A stretch of DNA of 64,000 bases from Pseudacidovorax intermedius (lineage in GTDB: Bacteria > Pseudomonadota > Gammaproteobacteria > Burkholderiales > Burkholderiaceae_C), in NCBI RefSeq assembly GCF_001476815.1, contig NZ_LDSL01000047.1, forward strand, positions 1 to 64,000, read 5' to 3'. The translations under genes and the position numbers were made by a program. Positions 55,209 through 64,000 of this stretch are shown here, one piece after another (the first letter of the stretch is position 1; each line of letters begins with the position of its first letter). A model generated the notes under the pieces. The model was not told where the DNA came from. It worked only from the letters and a program-made list of their open reading frames with translations, and made no database searches.

Positions 55209-56264
55209 TCAGCGCGGGCCGAAGCCAGCCGCCAGCGCGCGCGTCAGTTCCCGCGCCGGCATCGGGCGGCAGCCGGCCGCGTTCTGGCCCGACCACAGGG
55301 GCGTGAAGTCGCCGCTGCCCTGCGCCTCGGCCTTGGCGCGCAGCGGCGCGATGGCGGACGTCGCCAGGGGAAAGGCGGGCGCATCCGGGCTCATCGCCCC
55401 CAGCTCACGCATCGCCCGGTTGACGATGCCGCGCGCCGGCCGGCCGGTGAAAAGGCGGGTGAGCGCCGTGTGGTGCGCTGCCTCGGACTGCAGCGCGGCG
55501 CGGTGCAGCGCACTGGTGGTGGCTTCGGGGCAGAGCATGTAGGCGGTGCCCACCTGCACGCCCGCCGCGCCCAGCGCCATGGCCGCCGACACGCCGCCTG
55601 CGTCGGCGATGCCGCCAGCGGCGATGACCGGCACCTCCAGCGCCGCCACCAGCTGCGGCAGCAGGGCGAACAGTCCGCTCTGGCGGCTCAGATCGTCGGA
55701 CAGGAAATGCCCCCGGTGGCCGCCCGCCTCCAGGCCCTGGGCGATCACGGCGTCGGCGCCGCGCGCCTGCAGCCAGCGGCCCTCTTCCACCGTCGTCGCG
55801 CTGGCCAGGATGCGTCCGCCCCAGCGCTTGATGCGCGCGACCAGCTCGGGCGCCGGCAGGCCGAAGTGGAAGCTCAGCACCGGCGGGCGCAGCGGCTCGA
55901 CCAGATCGCACAGCGCGGCGCTGAAGGGCTGGCGCCCCGGCCCGGCGGCGATGCCGGCCGGGTCGATGCCGAACTCGGCGTAGTACGGCGCCAGCCGCTC
56001 GCGCCAGCGCGCCTCGTGGGCGTCGTCGGGTTCGGGCGGCGTGTGGCAGAAGAAGTTGAGGTTGAAGGGCCGCCAGGTGCCGGTGCGGATGGCCGCGACT
56101 TCCCGCTGGATGGCGTCCGGCGCCAGCATGGCGCAGGGCAGCGAGCCGAGCGCGCCGGCCTGCGAGACGGCGATGGCCAGGGCGCTGCCCTGCACGCCCG
56201 CCATCGGGGCCTGGATCAGGGGCAGCTCGGTGCCGAGCAGGCGGGCGAGGTCGAAGGTGGGCAT
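55209..56264 (-). CDS. Nitronate monooxygenase (2-nitropropane dioxygenase family)
   Basis: 351 residues. FMN TIM barrel: LPLIQAPMAGVQGSALA, FNLNFFCHTPPE, VLSFHFGLPAPEL, IAQGLEAGGHRG, VPVIAAGGIADAGGV and AMALGAAGVQVGTAYM. The histidine in EAGGHRG matches the class I catalytic region. It oxidises alkyl nitronates such as propionate-3-nitronate. Lies alone on the minus strand after the DUF1501 gene; probably monocistronic. Confidence 0.9.
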   Translation of the reverse strand: MPTFDLARLLGTELPLIQAPMAGVQGSALAIAVSQAGALGSLPCAMLAPDAIQREVAAIRTGTWRPFNLNFFCHTPPEPDDAHEARWRERLAPYYAEFGIDPAGIAAGPGRQPFSAALCDLVEPLRPPVLSFHFGLPAPELVARIKRWGGRILASATTVEEGRWLQARGADAVIAQGLEAGGHRGHFLSDDLSRQSGLFALLPQLVAALEVPVIAAGGIADAGGVSAAMALGAAGVQVGTAYMLCPEATTSALHRAALQSEAAHHTALTRLFTGRPARGIVNRAMRELGAMSPDAPAFPLATSAIAPLRAKAEAQGSGDFTPLWSGQNAAGCRPMPARELTRALAAGFGPR

Positions 56265-56336
56265 GGTCGTCTCCGGAAGCGGGATCGCGCCATTGTCGGC
56301 AAACGCGGCAGGCGCCGCGCGCCCGCGCCCAGGCCC

Positions 56337-57584
56337 TCAAACCAGCCTGAGGTCTAGCGGCGCCACGCCCGGAAACACGCTCGCCACCTGCGCTGCCGAC
56401 AGCCCGTACATGCGCTGGAACAGCCCGCCGAGCAGCGCCCGGTACTCGTTCAGCACCGGCCAGTCGCGGTTCTGGAACAGGGTCTGCGCCGTCAGTGCCT
56501 GCTGCTTGCCGACGACGTGGCCGCCCGCCGACGCCGCCAGCCCGCCGCCCAGCACCCAGTAGACGGTGCCGTGCCCATGGTCCGTGCCCTTGTTGCCGTT
56601 CTCGCGGAAGGTGCGGCCGAATTCGCTGATGACGACCACCACAGTGTCGCGCCAGGCCTCCTCGCCCAGTTCCTCGGTGAAGCCCGCCAGGCCGCTGCCC
56701 AGTTCCTGCAGCCGGTTGGCCAGGTAGCCGCTGCTGCCGCCCTGGTTGACGTGCGTGTCCCAGCCGCCCACGTCCACGAAGCCCAGGTCGAAGCGCTCGC
56801 GCATCAGCCGCGCCATGCGCCGCGCCACCAGCTCGAAGCCCTTGGCGCTGATGGCGTTGCGGCTGGCCTGGTCCATCTCGGCCTGGATGCTGCGGCGCAC
56901 CTCGTCCTGCAGCGCGAAGCCTTCGGCGACGCTGCCCTTGAGCGGGCTCTGGCCGTACATGGCGGCGATGTCGGCGGTCTGCCGCGCATCCATGCCGCGG
57001 CCGCCGGCATTGCCCAGCGCCATGTTGCCCACCCGGGCCGCACCGCGCATCGACAGCGGCAGCTGGTCGGTGAAGGCGATGGGCGCCACCTCGTGCAGCG
57101 GGCCGGCGCCCAGCACCTGCGCCAGCCGGTTGAGGAAGCCCGAGCCGTAGTCGCGTCGGCCGCTCAGCGCCTGACCCAGCTCGATGCCGTCCTGCGTCTC
57201 GAAATGGCTGCGCGTCAGGTCGTCGGTGCCGGCGAAGGGAATGAAGGCGGCCTGGCCCTTCTGGAACAGCGGCAGCAGCGTGGGCGCCAGCACCGGGTGC
57301 AGGCCCCAGTCGGCGTCGAGGGCAACGGCGCCGTTCGGCTGGCCGGGGCGCGGGATGGCGATGCTGGGGCGGCTCTGGTAGTAGAAGTCGCTGGCCGTGG
57401 GCACCAGCACGTTGCAGCAGTCGTAGGCGCCACGCAGAAAGACGACCAGCAGCCGCGTGCCCTCGGCCGCGGGCGCGGCGAGCAGGCGGCCGACCGGGGC
57501 GGCCAGCGACAGGGCGGCGCCGGCCTGCAGCAGGCGGCGGCGGGTGGGAGACGGAAGCGGATCGTGGTTCATCGGCAGCCTCAT
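56337..57584 (-). CDS. DUF1501 exported protein
   Basis: 415 residues from the ATG at 57584, coupled by ATGA to the DUF1800 gene; MNHDPLPS at 57572 is an alternative. Tat-type signal (TRRRLLQAGAALSLAAPVGR). DUF1501 features: LLVVFLRGAYDCCNVLVP, DLTRSHFETQDG, FVDVGGWDTHVNQGG, VVVISEFGRTFREN with GTDHGHG. The DUF1501 fold is related to the sulfatase/alkaline-phosphatase superfamily. Usually found next to DUF1800; role unknown, perhaps polysaccharide or envelope processing. Confidence 0.9.
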   Translation of the reverse strand: MRLPMNHDPLPSPTRRRLLQAGAALSLAAPVGRLLAAPAAEGTRLLVVFLRGAYDCCNVLVPTASDFYYQSRPSIAIPRPGQPNGAVALDADWGLHPVLAPTLLPLFQKGQAAFIPFAGTDDLTRSHFETQDGIELGQALSGRRDYGSGFLNRLAQVLGAGPLHEVAPIAFTDQLPLSMRGAARVGNMALGNAGGRGMDARQTADIAAMYGQSPLKGSVAEGFALQDEVRRSIQAEMDQASRNAISAKGFELVARRMARLMRERFDLGFVDVGGWDTHVNQGGSSGYLANRLQELGSGLAGFTEELGEEAWRDTVVVVISEFGRTFRENGNKGTDHGHGTVYWVLGGGLAASAGGHVVGKQQALTAQTLFQNRDWPVLNEYRALLGGLFQRMYGLSAAQVASVFPGVAPLDLRLV

Positions 57585-59134
57585 CGGTACATGCGCTCGG
57601 GCGAGGCGAGCAGGTAGGTGTTCCAGTCCTGGGGCGAGGCGGCCCGCGCCAGGGCCTGGCGGGTGGCCTCGCCCAGCGTGGGTTCGATCTCGCGCACCAC
57701 GGGCGACTGGGCCATGGCCGGGAACGGCGGCTTCTCCAGCGGCGCGCGCGGCTCGCTGCGGAACAGCACGGCGCCGTTGGCGCCCACCGCCCGCGCGACG
57801 TCGAAACGCGCCGCCATCTGGCCGGCGCTGGCCCAGTCCTGCTGGCGCAGCGGGTAGCCGTCGGGCGTTTCGTGGGCATAGGGCGCCTGGCCCAGGCGGT
57901 TGACCCAGCCCAGCAGCGGGCCGGTGTCGACGACGACGCGGTCGCCATAGGCCAGGCGCACGGCGCCGACGGCGTACTGCAGCGGGTCGCGGAACTTGCG
58001 GCCCAGCGAGGCGGCGAATTCCGGCGAAGCCAGCAGCGTGCGCATCACGGCCGCGATGTCGCCATCGGTGCGCTGAAAGGTCTGTGCCATGCGCTCGACC
58101 AGCGCCGGCGACGGATCGTCGGCGACGAAGCAGACGGCCAGCTTGCGCGAAATGTGCCGCGCGGTGGCCGGCGCGCGGGCCAGGCGGTCCAGCGCCTCGT
58201 CCACCTCGGCCAAGCCCGCGGCCTGCAGGGGCTGGCCGAGCAGCGTCTTGGGGTTGCGGTCATGGCGCGCCGGGTTGAATTCGAATGCGCCGCGGCGCAG
58301 CCACTGCCCGGCCAGCGCGGGCGGCAGCCTGGGCGGCGGCGCGTCCGCCGCGCGCAGGTCCACGCCGACGCCGGTGAGCACGCGCGCCATCTCCTGCACG
58401 TCGGCCTGGGTGTAGCCGCCGTCCACGCCCAGCGTGTGCAGTTCCATCAACTCGCGCGCCAGGTTCTCGTTGATGCGGCCGGCGGCATTCTGCTGGTTGT
58501 CCAGGTACATCAGCATGGCCGGATGCAGTTCCACCGCGCCCAGCAGGTCGCGGAAGCGCCCCAGCGCATGCGGCCGGATGGCCCGGTCCTCGAAGTCGGC
58601 CAGCAGGGGCCGCACCGGGCCCTTGCGCACGCTGACGTAGAAATGGTTGGCCCAGAAGGCGCTCATCACCTCGCGCAAGGAATCGGGGCCATACAGGGCG
58701 CGCAGCAGGAAGCGCTGCTGCGCCTCGCGCCCGGCCTGGTTCATGGCTTTCTGGTAGGCCTGGCGCGCGGCCTGGCGGGCGTCGGGGTCGGTCAAGGCAT
58801 CGGCGGCGCGGCGGTCGGCTTCCAGGCGGATGGCCAGGGCGCCACCGGGCTCGGCCGTGATGCTCATGGCGTCGACCTGCTGCTGCGCCGCGGCGGGCAG
58901 CGGCGCGGGCGGCACGGGGCGCAATTGCTGGTCGAGCCAGCGCGCCGCGCCGACGCGCTCCACCTGGGCGACGGTGGCGTCGTTCAGGCCCCAGCTCAGG
59001 CGGTCGATCCAGGCCAGGCGGGCGGCCGGCGCGGCGGGCACCGGCACGGAGGGCGCGACGGTGGCGCAGCCGGCCAGCAGGCCGGCGCCGCCCAGCCCGA
59101 GCAGCAGGGTGCGGCGACGGATCGATGAAGGCAT
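57581..59134 (-). CDS. DUF1800 exported protein
   Basis: 517 residues. The N-terminus is a signal peptide with a lipobox-like LLAGC at about residues 18-22 (LLGLGGAGLLAGCATV), so likely a lipoprotein. DUF1800 pattern: LDRLSWGLNDATVAQVERVG-like opening, ALYGPDSLREVMSAFWANHF, NENLARELMELHTLGVDGGY, QADVQEMARVLTG, SRKLAVCFV. Function unknown; the family nearly always pairs with DUF1501, as here. Divergent from opgC-like gene across 242 bases. Confidence 0.9.
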   Translation of the reverse strand: MPSSIRRRTLLLGLGGAGLLAGCATVAPSVPVPAAPAARLAWIDRLSWGLNDATVAQVERVGAARWLDQQLRPVPPAPLPAAAQQQVDAMSITAEPGGALAIRLEADRRAADALTDPDARQAARQAYQKAMNQAGREAQQRFLLRALYGPDSLREVMSAFWANHFYVSVRKGPVRPLLADFEDRAIRPHALGRFRDLLGAVELHPAMLMYLDNQQNAAGRINENLARELMELHTLGVDGGYTQADVQEMARVLTGVGVDLRAADAPPPRLPPALAGQWLRRGAFEFNPARHDRNPKTLLGQPLQAAGLAEVDEALDRLARAPATARHISRKLAVCFVADDPSPALVERMAQTFQRTDGDIAAVMRTLLASPEFAASLGRKFRDPLQYAVGAVRLAYGDRVVVDTGPLLGWVNRLGQAPYAHETPDGYPLRQQDWASAGQMAARFDVARAVGANGAVLFRSEPRAPLEKPPFPAMAQSPVVREIEPTLGEATRQALARAASPQDWNTYLLASPERMYR

Positions 59135-59376
59135 CGGAAGTCCTCGGTGCGCGCAAGGCGCGGTCTGCCTTCGACGCGCCGGCCCGGCCCAGCGTTGACC
59201 CCGGACGGGTCACTGTTGTGTAAAGACACCATTCCGACGGGAGGCTGACCGCGCCTTCGCGTCCTACAGCGCCTGCCGTTGCGAGCCCACCCGGGGAATG
59301 CGGCAGCGCACCAATGCTTCATCGTGGAGCTGCCCGGCCTCCACCCGATCAACGTCCCCCTTCTTCCGACACCACC

Positions 59377-60525
59377 ATGCGCCGCCTGTGGGAAATCGAC
59401 GCCCTGCGCGGGCTGATGCTCGTGCTGATGACGGTCACGCACCTGCCCTCGCGGCTGACCGATCCGCTGGGGCAGCCCTTCGGCTGGGTGTCGGCGGCGG
59501 AAGGCTTCGTGCTGCTGTCGGCCTTCGTGTGCGGGCTGGTCTACGGCGGCATCGGGCACCAGAAGGGCGTGCCGGCGATGCGGCAGGCCTTCTGGCGCCG
59601 GGCCGTCACGGTGTACCTGTGCCAAGCCGCCCTGCTGCTCTTCCTGTTCTTCGTGATCGCGGGCCTGGGCCTGCGGGCCGACCAGCCGGCGGTGCACGAG
59701 CGGGTGCGCTACTTCATGGCCTATCCGCACCAGGCTTTCGTGTGGGCGCTGGCGCTGGTGCACGAGCCGGCCCTGCTGGACATCCTGCCGATGTACATCC
59801 TGTTCATGCTGGCCAGCCCCTGGGTCATGGCCTACGGCATGCGCCACGGCTGGCAGCGGCCGCTGACGGTGAGTGCGGGCCTGTGGCTGCTGGCGCAGTT
59901 CGGCTTCACCAACTGGCTGTATCGCGGTGTGCAGGCGCTGTTGGGCGTGCCGGTGCCCCTCGACGAGACGGGTGCCTTCGATTCGCTGGCCTGGCAGTTC
60001 CTGTGGTTTGCCGGCCTCTGGCTGGGCTGCAGCCGCCACGATGCCGAGCCGCCCCGGCTGGTGTTCTCGCCCGCGGTGGTGCGCATCGCGGTGGCCATCG
60101 CGATCATCGGCATCGTGTGGCGGCATTTCGGCCCGACCGGCCAGGCGCCCTTCGGCGGCCACGACGCGCTCAACCAATGGTTCGACAAATGGCGGCTGGC
60201 ACCGCTGCGCCTGCTGAACCTGGTGGCCCTGTGCATCGTGGCGCTGCGCTTCGGGCCCACCTGGCTCGCGCACCTGCCGCGGCCGAAGGTGCTGGAGACG
60301 CTGGGCAGCTCGTCGCTGTCGGTCTTCTGCGCCCACCTGGTCGCCGTGTTCCTGGTGCTGGTGATCTGGGGCGGCGATTTCCACGCCCGCCCGTGGTGGG
60401 GCGACGCGCTGATGCTCGCCGCCGTGTTCGCCGGTCTCTATGCCGTGGCGGTGGGCGTGGTGCGCTGGGAGGCGCGGGTCAAGCCGCCACCACGGAAGAA
60501 GGTTGTGCGCCCGCGATCTGCCTGA
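59377..60525 (+). CDS. OpgC-like membrane acyltransferase/succinyltransferase
   Basis: 382 residues from the ATG at 59377 (MRRLWEIDALRG); an upstream ATG at 59314 adds 21 unlike residues. The IDALRGLMLVLMTVTHLPS opening with its catalytic-type His and about ten membrane helices identify the OpgC/acyltransferase-3-like group. OpgC adds succinyl groups to osmoregulated periplasmic glucans. opgG/opgH are not near, so the acceptor here is uncertain. The 3' end overlaps the convergent DsbA-like gene by 47 bases. Confidence 0.85.
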   Translation: MRRLWEIDALRGLMLVLMTVTHLPSRLTDPLGQPFGWVSAAEGFVLLSAFVCGLVYGGIGHQKGVPAMRQAFWRRAVTVYLCQAALLLFLFFVIAGLGLRADQPAVHERVRYFMAYPHQAFVWALALVHEPALLDILPMYILFMLASPWVMAYGMRHGWQRPLTVSAGLWLLAQFGFTNWLYRGVQALLGVPVPLDETGAFDSLAWQFLWFAGLWLGCSRHDAEPPRLVFSPAVVRIAVAIAIIGIVWRHFGPTGQAPFGGHDALNQWFDKWRLAPLRLLNLVALCIVALRFGPTWLAHLPRPKVLETLGSSSLSVFCAHLVAVFLVLVIWGGDFHARPWWGDALMLAAVFAGLYAVAVGVVRWEARVKPPPRKKVVRPRSA

Positions 60526-61150
60526 GGGCCCGCTCGAACACCTCCGGCGGCTGGCCGCCCGAGATGAGGTGCTGGCGATTGATGACGATGGCCGGCACCG
60601 AGCGGATGCCGGCATCGGTGAACATGCGCTCGGCGGCCCGCACCTCGGCGGCGAATTCGTCGCTCGCCAGGATGGCGCGGGCGCGCTCGGCATCCAGGCC
60701 GGCCTCGGCCGCCAGGCGCACCAGCAATTCATGGTCGGCGGGGCTCAGACCGTCGAGGAAGTAGGCCTTGAACAGCGCCTTCTTCAGTGCCAGCTGCTGC
60801 GCCTCGCCTTCCTGCTCGGCCCAGTGCAGCAGGCGGTGGGCGTCGAAGGTGTTCCACACCCGCTTGCGCTTGTCCAGGTCGAAGGGAAAGCCGACGGCCT
60901 GGCCCCGCTCGCGCAGCACCTCGCCGTTGGCGCGCACCTGCGCCTCGTCGATGCCGTACTTGCGCATCAGGTGGTCGATGGAATCCTCGCCCTCGGCCGC
61001 CATGTCGGGGTTGAGTTCGAAGGGCTGGAAATGCAGCGCCACCTGGACGTCGGGCGCGACGCGCTGCATGGCGGTCTGCAGCGAGGCCAGGCCGACAGCG
61101 CACCAGGGGCAGGAGACGTCGGAGACGAAATCGATACGCAGGGTGTTCAT
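60479..61150 (-). CDS. DsbA/FrnE-family oxidoreductase
   Basis: 223 residues from the ATG at 61150 (MNTLRIDFVSDVSCPWC); MGAMNTL at 61159 is possible. Thioredoxin fold with the redox pair CPWC, an inserted helical domain, and the cis-Pro loop GIRSVPAIVINRQHLISGGQ. FrnE-like proteins are cytoplasmic (no signal here) and act as disulfide isomerases or in oxidative stress; 2-hydroxychromene-2-carboxylate isomerase is a structural relative. Confidence 0.88.
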   Translation of the reverse strand: MNTLRIDFVSDVSCPWCAVGLASLQTAMQRVAPDVQVALHFQPFELNPDMAAEGEDSIDHLMRKYGIDEAQVRANGEVLRERGQAVGFPFDLDKRKRVWNTFDAHRLLHWAEQEGEAQQLALKKALFKAYFLDGLSPADHELLVRLAAEAGLDAERARAILASDEFAAEVRAAERMFTDAGIRSVPAIVINRQHLISGGQPPEVFERALRQIAGAQPSSVVAA

Positions 61151-61216
61151 GGCGCCCATTCTCCGGCGGCCCCGTGACACCTGCGGCGAGAAGGCTTTTG
61201 GCGGTGGCGCTGCCGC

Positions 61217-62422
61217 TCAGCCGCGCCGCAGCCGCGGCAGCCAGCGGTAGGCGATGGCGACCAGCAGCAACCCGGCCAGCACCATCGGCAGCACCATCGG
61301 CCAGGCGCCGGCCGAATAGTGCGCGTCCACGAACAGCGCCGCCGTCTGCCCGGCGCAGAAGGCCGCCAGCATCATGACGAAGCCCGACCACGACACCGCC
61401 CGCCCCGCCAGCTTGGGCAGGTCGCCCACCGCGCCTGCCTGACCGCAGGGCTGGTGGATGCCGTGACCCATCACGTACACCGCATGGCCGGCCAGCAGCG
61501 GCAGCGGCGAATGCGGCATCAGCAGGCAGCCCAGCGCCTGGATGCTGGCGCCCGTGAGGCTGAGCACGGCACCGATCTGCACCGTCCGCACCGGCCCCAC
61601 CCGCGCCAGCAGGCGCCGGCACAGCACGGTGCTGCTGATGTAGACCACCGAGCCGCCGGCCGGGATCCAGCCGTACATCACCGGCGACATGCCTAGGTAG
61701 CCGATGTAGACCATGGGCGACAGCAGCAGAAAGCAGAACAGCCCGCCGTAGGTGCAGGCCGCCAGCGAGGCCCAGGCGCGGAAGGGCCGGTTGGCCCACA
61801 CCTCGCGCGCGCTGCCGCGCGGCGCGGCGGCGTTCAGGGCGCCCGGGGCGATGGGCCGGTGCGTCTCCGCGAAGGAATGCCAGCACATGGCCAGCAGCAC
61901 CAGCGCATAGGCGGCCATGCCCACCAGCACCCAGCGCCAGCCCAGCGCCTGCACGCCCCAGGCGCCCAGCAGCGGCGACACCAGCGCCACCATGCCCAGG
62001 CCGGTGAGCCCGCGCGCCATGACCTGCGGCCCCTGGTGGGCCGGGTACAGGTCGCGCACCGCCGCGCGGGCGCACACCAGGATGGCCGCCATGGCGAAGC
62101 CCTGCACCGCCCGGCCGGCCGCCAGCAGCAGCACGCTGCCCGCCAGCGCGCAGCCCAGCGCCGCCACCGCATAGCAGGCCAGGCCGCCCAGCAGCACCGG
62201 CCGGCGGCCGAAGCGGTCGGCCAGCGGCCCGCACAGCAGCTGCGCGATGCCGAAGGCCAGGATGAACACCGTCAGGCTGCTGCTGGCCGAGCCCAGGTCG
62301 CGCGCGATCTCGGGCAGGGCCGGCAGGTAGCTGTCGGTGGCCACCGGCTGGGCCGCGAGCAGCAGCGGCAGCAGCAGGGCGAAGGCGAGGCCGCGGCGCG
62401 GCGGGGAGGATTCGTGGGTCAC
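61217..62422 (-). CDS. MFS transporter, Bcr/CflA family
   Basis: 401 residues from a GTG at 62422. Twelve hydrophobic segments. Motif [15 protein letters not shown] after helix 2, the Bcr-type opening [16 protein letters not shown], and [24 protein letters not shown]. The family exports drugs such as bicyclomycin, chloramphenicol or small metabolites. Ligand not predictable. 46 bases downstream of another MFS gene on the same strand. Confidence 0.9.
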   Translation of the reverse strand: MTHESSPPRRGLAFALLLPLLLAAQPVATDSYLPALPEIARDLGSASSSLTVFILAFGIAQLLCGPLADRFGRRPVLLGGLACYAVAALGCALAGSVLLLAAGRAVQGFAMAAILVCARAAVRDLYPAHQGPQVMARGLTGLGMVALVSPLLGAWGVQALGWRWVLVGMAAYALVLLAMCWHSFAETHRPIAPGALNAAAPRGSAREVWANRPFRAWASLAACTYGGLFCFLLLSPMVYIGYLGMSPVMYGWIPAGGSVVYISSTVLCRRLLARVGPVRTVQIGAVLSLTGASIQALGCLLMPHSPLPLLAGHAVYVMGHGIHQPCGQAGAVGDLPKLAGRAVSWSGFVMMLAAFCAGQTAALFVDAHYSAGAWPMVLPMVLAGLLLVAIAYRWLPRLRRG

Positions 62423-62468
62423 GAGATGCGGAAAAAGGGACGAGGGGCGCAGGCCGGGCGGTCGGCAC

Positions 62469-63656
62469 TCATGGCGCGCGGCGCTCCGCCACGGTGGCGC
62501 GCCAGGCGCACAGGCTGCCGACCACGGCCAGCGCCGTCGCGGCCCAGAACATGGGCTTGTAGCCCAGCTGCTGCGCCATGGCGCCGCCGGCCAGCATGCC
62601 CAGCACGCCGCCGAAGCCGTAGCCGATGACCGTGAACAGCGCCTGCCCGCGGCCGCGCAGGCGGCCGGGAAAATGCTCGGTCACCACCGCGATGCAGGTC
62701 GTGTGGTGGGCCGCGAAGCTCAGCGCATGCAGCAGCTGGCCCGCCACCAGCGCCCAGGCCCACTGGCCGAGGCCGGCCGTCAAGCCCATGCGCAGCACCG
62801 CCGCGGCGCCACACAGCAGCAGCCACTGCGGCATGCGAAGGCGCCGCACCAGCCGGCCCTGCAGGCCGAACCAGGCCACCTCGGCCGCCACCGACAGCGC
62901 CCACAGCGCGCCGATGGTCGCCTTGTCGTAGCCCAGCGAATCGAGGTAGAGCGACAGGAAGCCGTAGATGGCGAAATGCGCCGTGATGTGGAAGAACAGC
63001 GCCGCGAAGAACCAGCGCACGACGGGCCGGCGCAGCACCGGCCCCACCGGCTCGTGCACCGCACCGCGCGCGGCCACCGGCTCGCGGTGGTCCGGCAGCT
63101 TGAGGGTGGCGAAAAGCACCAGCCCCAGCGTCACCAGCGCCCAGCCGGGAAAGTGGCCCATGCCGAAACGGTCGAACCAGGCGCCGGCCAGGAACACCGT
63201 GAGCAGGAAGCCGGCCGAGCCGCACAGCCGGATGCGGCCGTAGCGGCCCCAGTCGCCCGCCACCAGGTGGGCGAGCGCCGCCTCGGTGAGCGACATCATG
63301 GAGCTGGTGTGGGTGAACATGACCAGCAGCACCAGCCCGATCCACCACGGCCCGCCGTTCCACCACAGGCCCAGCGAGCCGGCCAGCGCCACCGCGGCGC
63401 TGATGCGCAGCAGCTTGACGCGTTCGCCCGTGCGGTCCGACAGCGTGCCCCAGGCGTACGGCGCGAACACGCGCGTGAAGGACTGCACCGAGGTCAGCAG
63501 GCTGATCGTGAAGATCGGCATGCCCAGGCTCTGCAGCCACAGCGGCAGGTAGGGATTGAAGAAGCCGATGTGCGCGAAATAGCTGGCCGACAGCCCCGCG
63601 AAGGCGAGCAGCGGACGCCGGGAGCCGGCGGCGGGGTCGGCGGCCGGGCCGGCCAC
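62469..63656 (-). CDS. MFS transporter (MFS_1-like, HcaT type)
   Basis: 395 residues from the GTG at 63656, which overlaps the aroC stop (TAGTG); the frame is open to 63743 inside aroC but that part has no family similarity. Opening LAFAGLSASYFAHIGFFNPYLPLWLQSLG, motif A region YAWGTLSDRTGERVKLLR, and a second-half RLRGRGQALFTVIGYGFGG. The group includes HcaT and nucleoside-type importers. Likely translationally coupled to aroC. Confidence 0.88.
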   Translation of the reverse strand: MAGPAADPAAGSRRPLLAFAGLSASYFAHIGFFNPYLPLWLQSLGMPIFTISLLTSVQSFTRVFAPYAWGTLSDRTGERVKLLRISAAVALAGSLGLWWNGGPWWIGLVLLVMFTHTSSMMSLTEAALAHLVAGDWGRYGRIRLCGSAGFLLTVFLAGAWFDRFGMGHFPGWALVTLGLVLFATLKLPDHREPVAARGAVHEPVGPVLRRPVVRWFFAALFFHITAHFAIYGFLSLYLDSLGYDKATIGALWALSVAAEVAWFGLQGRLVRRLRMPQWLLLCGAAAVLRMGLTAGLGQWAWALVAGQLLHALSFAAHHTTCIAVVTEHFPGRLRGRGQALFTVIGYGFGGVLGMLAGGAMAQQLGYKPMFWAATALAVVGSLCAWRATVAERRAP

Positions 63657-64000
63657 TACAGGAAGGAGGCCTGCAGCCCCTCCGGCCGTTCGGACGCCGC
63701 ACGCCCCGGCGCCACCGGGAAGGCCGCACCGGGCTCGCCGCACTGCGCGCGCTGGCGCAGGGCGTGTTCCATCACCACCAGGGCCAGCATGGCCTCGGCG
63801 ATGGGCGTGGCGCGGATGCCGACGCAGGGGTCGTGGCGGCCCTTGGTGACCACCTCCACCGGCCGGCCGTCCACGTCCACCGAACTGCGCGGCGTGGTGA
63901 TCGAGCTGGTGGGCTTGATGGCGATGGCCACTTCCAGGTCCTGCCCGGTGCTGATGCCGCCGAGCACGCCGCCGGCGTTGTTGCTGGCGAAGCCGTCGGG
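63656..64000 (-). CDS. aroC: Chorismate synthase, C-terminal part (5' end beyond window)
   Basis: 114 C-terminal residues; the start is outside the window. Signature segments: [46 protein letters not shown] and [18 protein letters not shown]. Converts EPSP to chorismate with reduced FMN. The stop TAG overlaps the GTG of the following MFS gene. Confidence 0.95.
   Translation of the reverse strand, partial: PDGFASNNAGGVLGGISTGQDLEVAIAIKPTSSITTPRSSVDVDGRPVEVVTKGRHDPCVGIRATPIAEAMLALVVMEHALRQRAQCGEPGAAFPVAPGRAASERPEGLQASFL

Overview
The window looks like a chromosomal segment of a high-GC betaproteobacterium, most likely family Comamonadaceae (Acidovorax/Variovorax/Xenophilus type). Three things point there: the conserved block ndk-rlmN-pilW-rodZ-ispG-hisS-yfgM-bamB-der-hfq-hflX-hflK-hflC-DUF2065-hisZ-purA, repeated Bug-type (TTT family) solute receptors, and strong G/C third-position codon use. 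The exception is the first 2.3 kb, which is visibly AT-richer and looks foreign.

Region 1 (1-2415): right end of a probable genomic island. A translationally coupled three-gene set (ParA-like ATPase, unknown 197-aa protein, unknown protein of at least 260 aa running off the window) ends in a non-coding junction that abuts the first 24 codons of a broken rimO. The island therefore seems to sit inside the 5' end of rimO. This is the most likely place for an undescribed system.

Region 2 (2659-7010): a glycolipid-binding-fold protein, then a minus-strand unit of patatin phospholipase, CHRD lipoprotein, OmpR-type response regulator and histidine kinase.

Region 3 (7057-27041): accessory carboxylate catabolism. 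One operon carries a hydratase/dehydrogenase fusion, two acyl-CoA dehydrogenases, a class III CoA-transferase, an acyl-CoA synthetase and two Bug receptors, with a divergent LysR gene. A second set has LysR, a TauD-like dioxygenase, a Bug receptor and an isocitrate-lyase/PEP-mutase family enzyme. A third has an FAD monooxygenase, a divergent LysR and another Bug receptor. No TctA/TctB membrane partners are present. rlmB and a small unknown gene lie between the second and third sets.

Region 4 (27143-32489): frmR-frmA-fghA formaldehyde detoxification with a clear FrmR operator, a divergent ybbA/tesA pair, a small Lys-rich protein and a metC-like gene.

Region 5 (32618-54033): the housekeeping block listed above, all on the minus strand, preceded by rluB, scpB and rluD, with bamD divergent from rluD across a 12-bp gap.

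Region 6 (54153-64000): DUF3014 protein, nitronate monooxygenase, a DUF1501/DUF1800 exported pair, an OpgC-like membrane acyltransferase, a DsbA/FrnE-like oxidoreductase, two MFS transporters and the 3' end of aroC, cut by the window edge. I saw no rRNA, tRNA, CRISPR array or intact insertion sequence.
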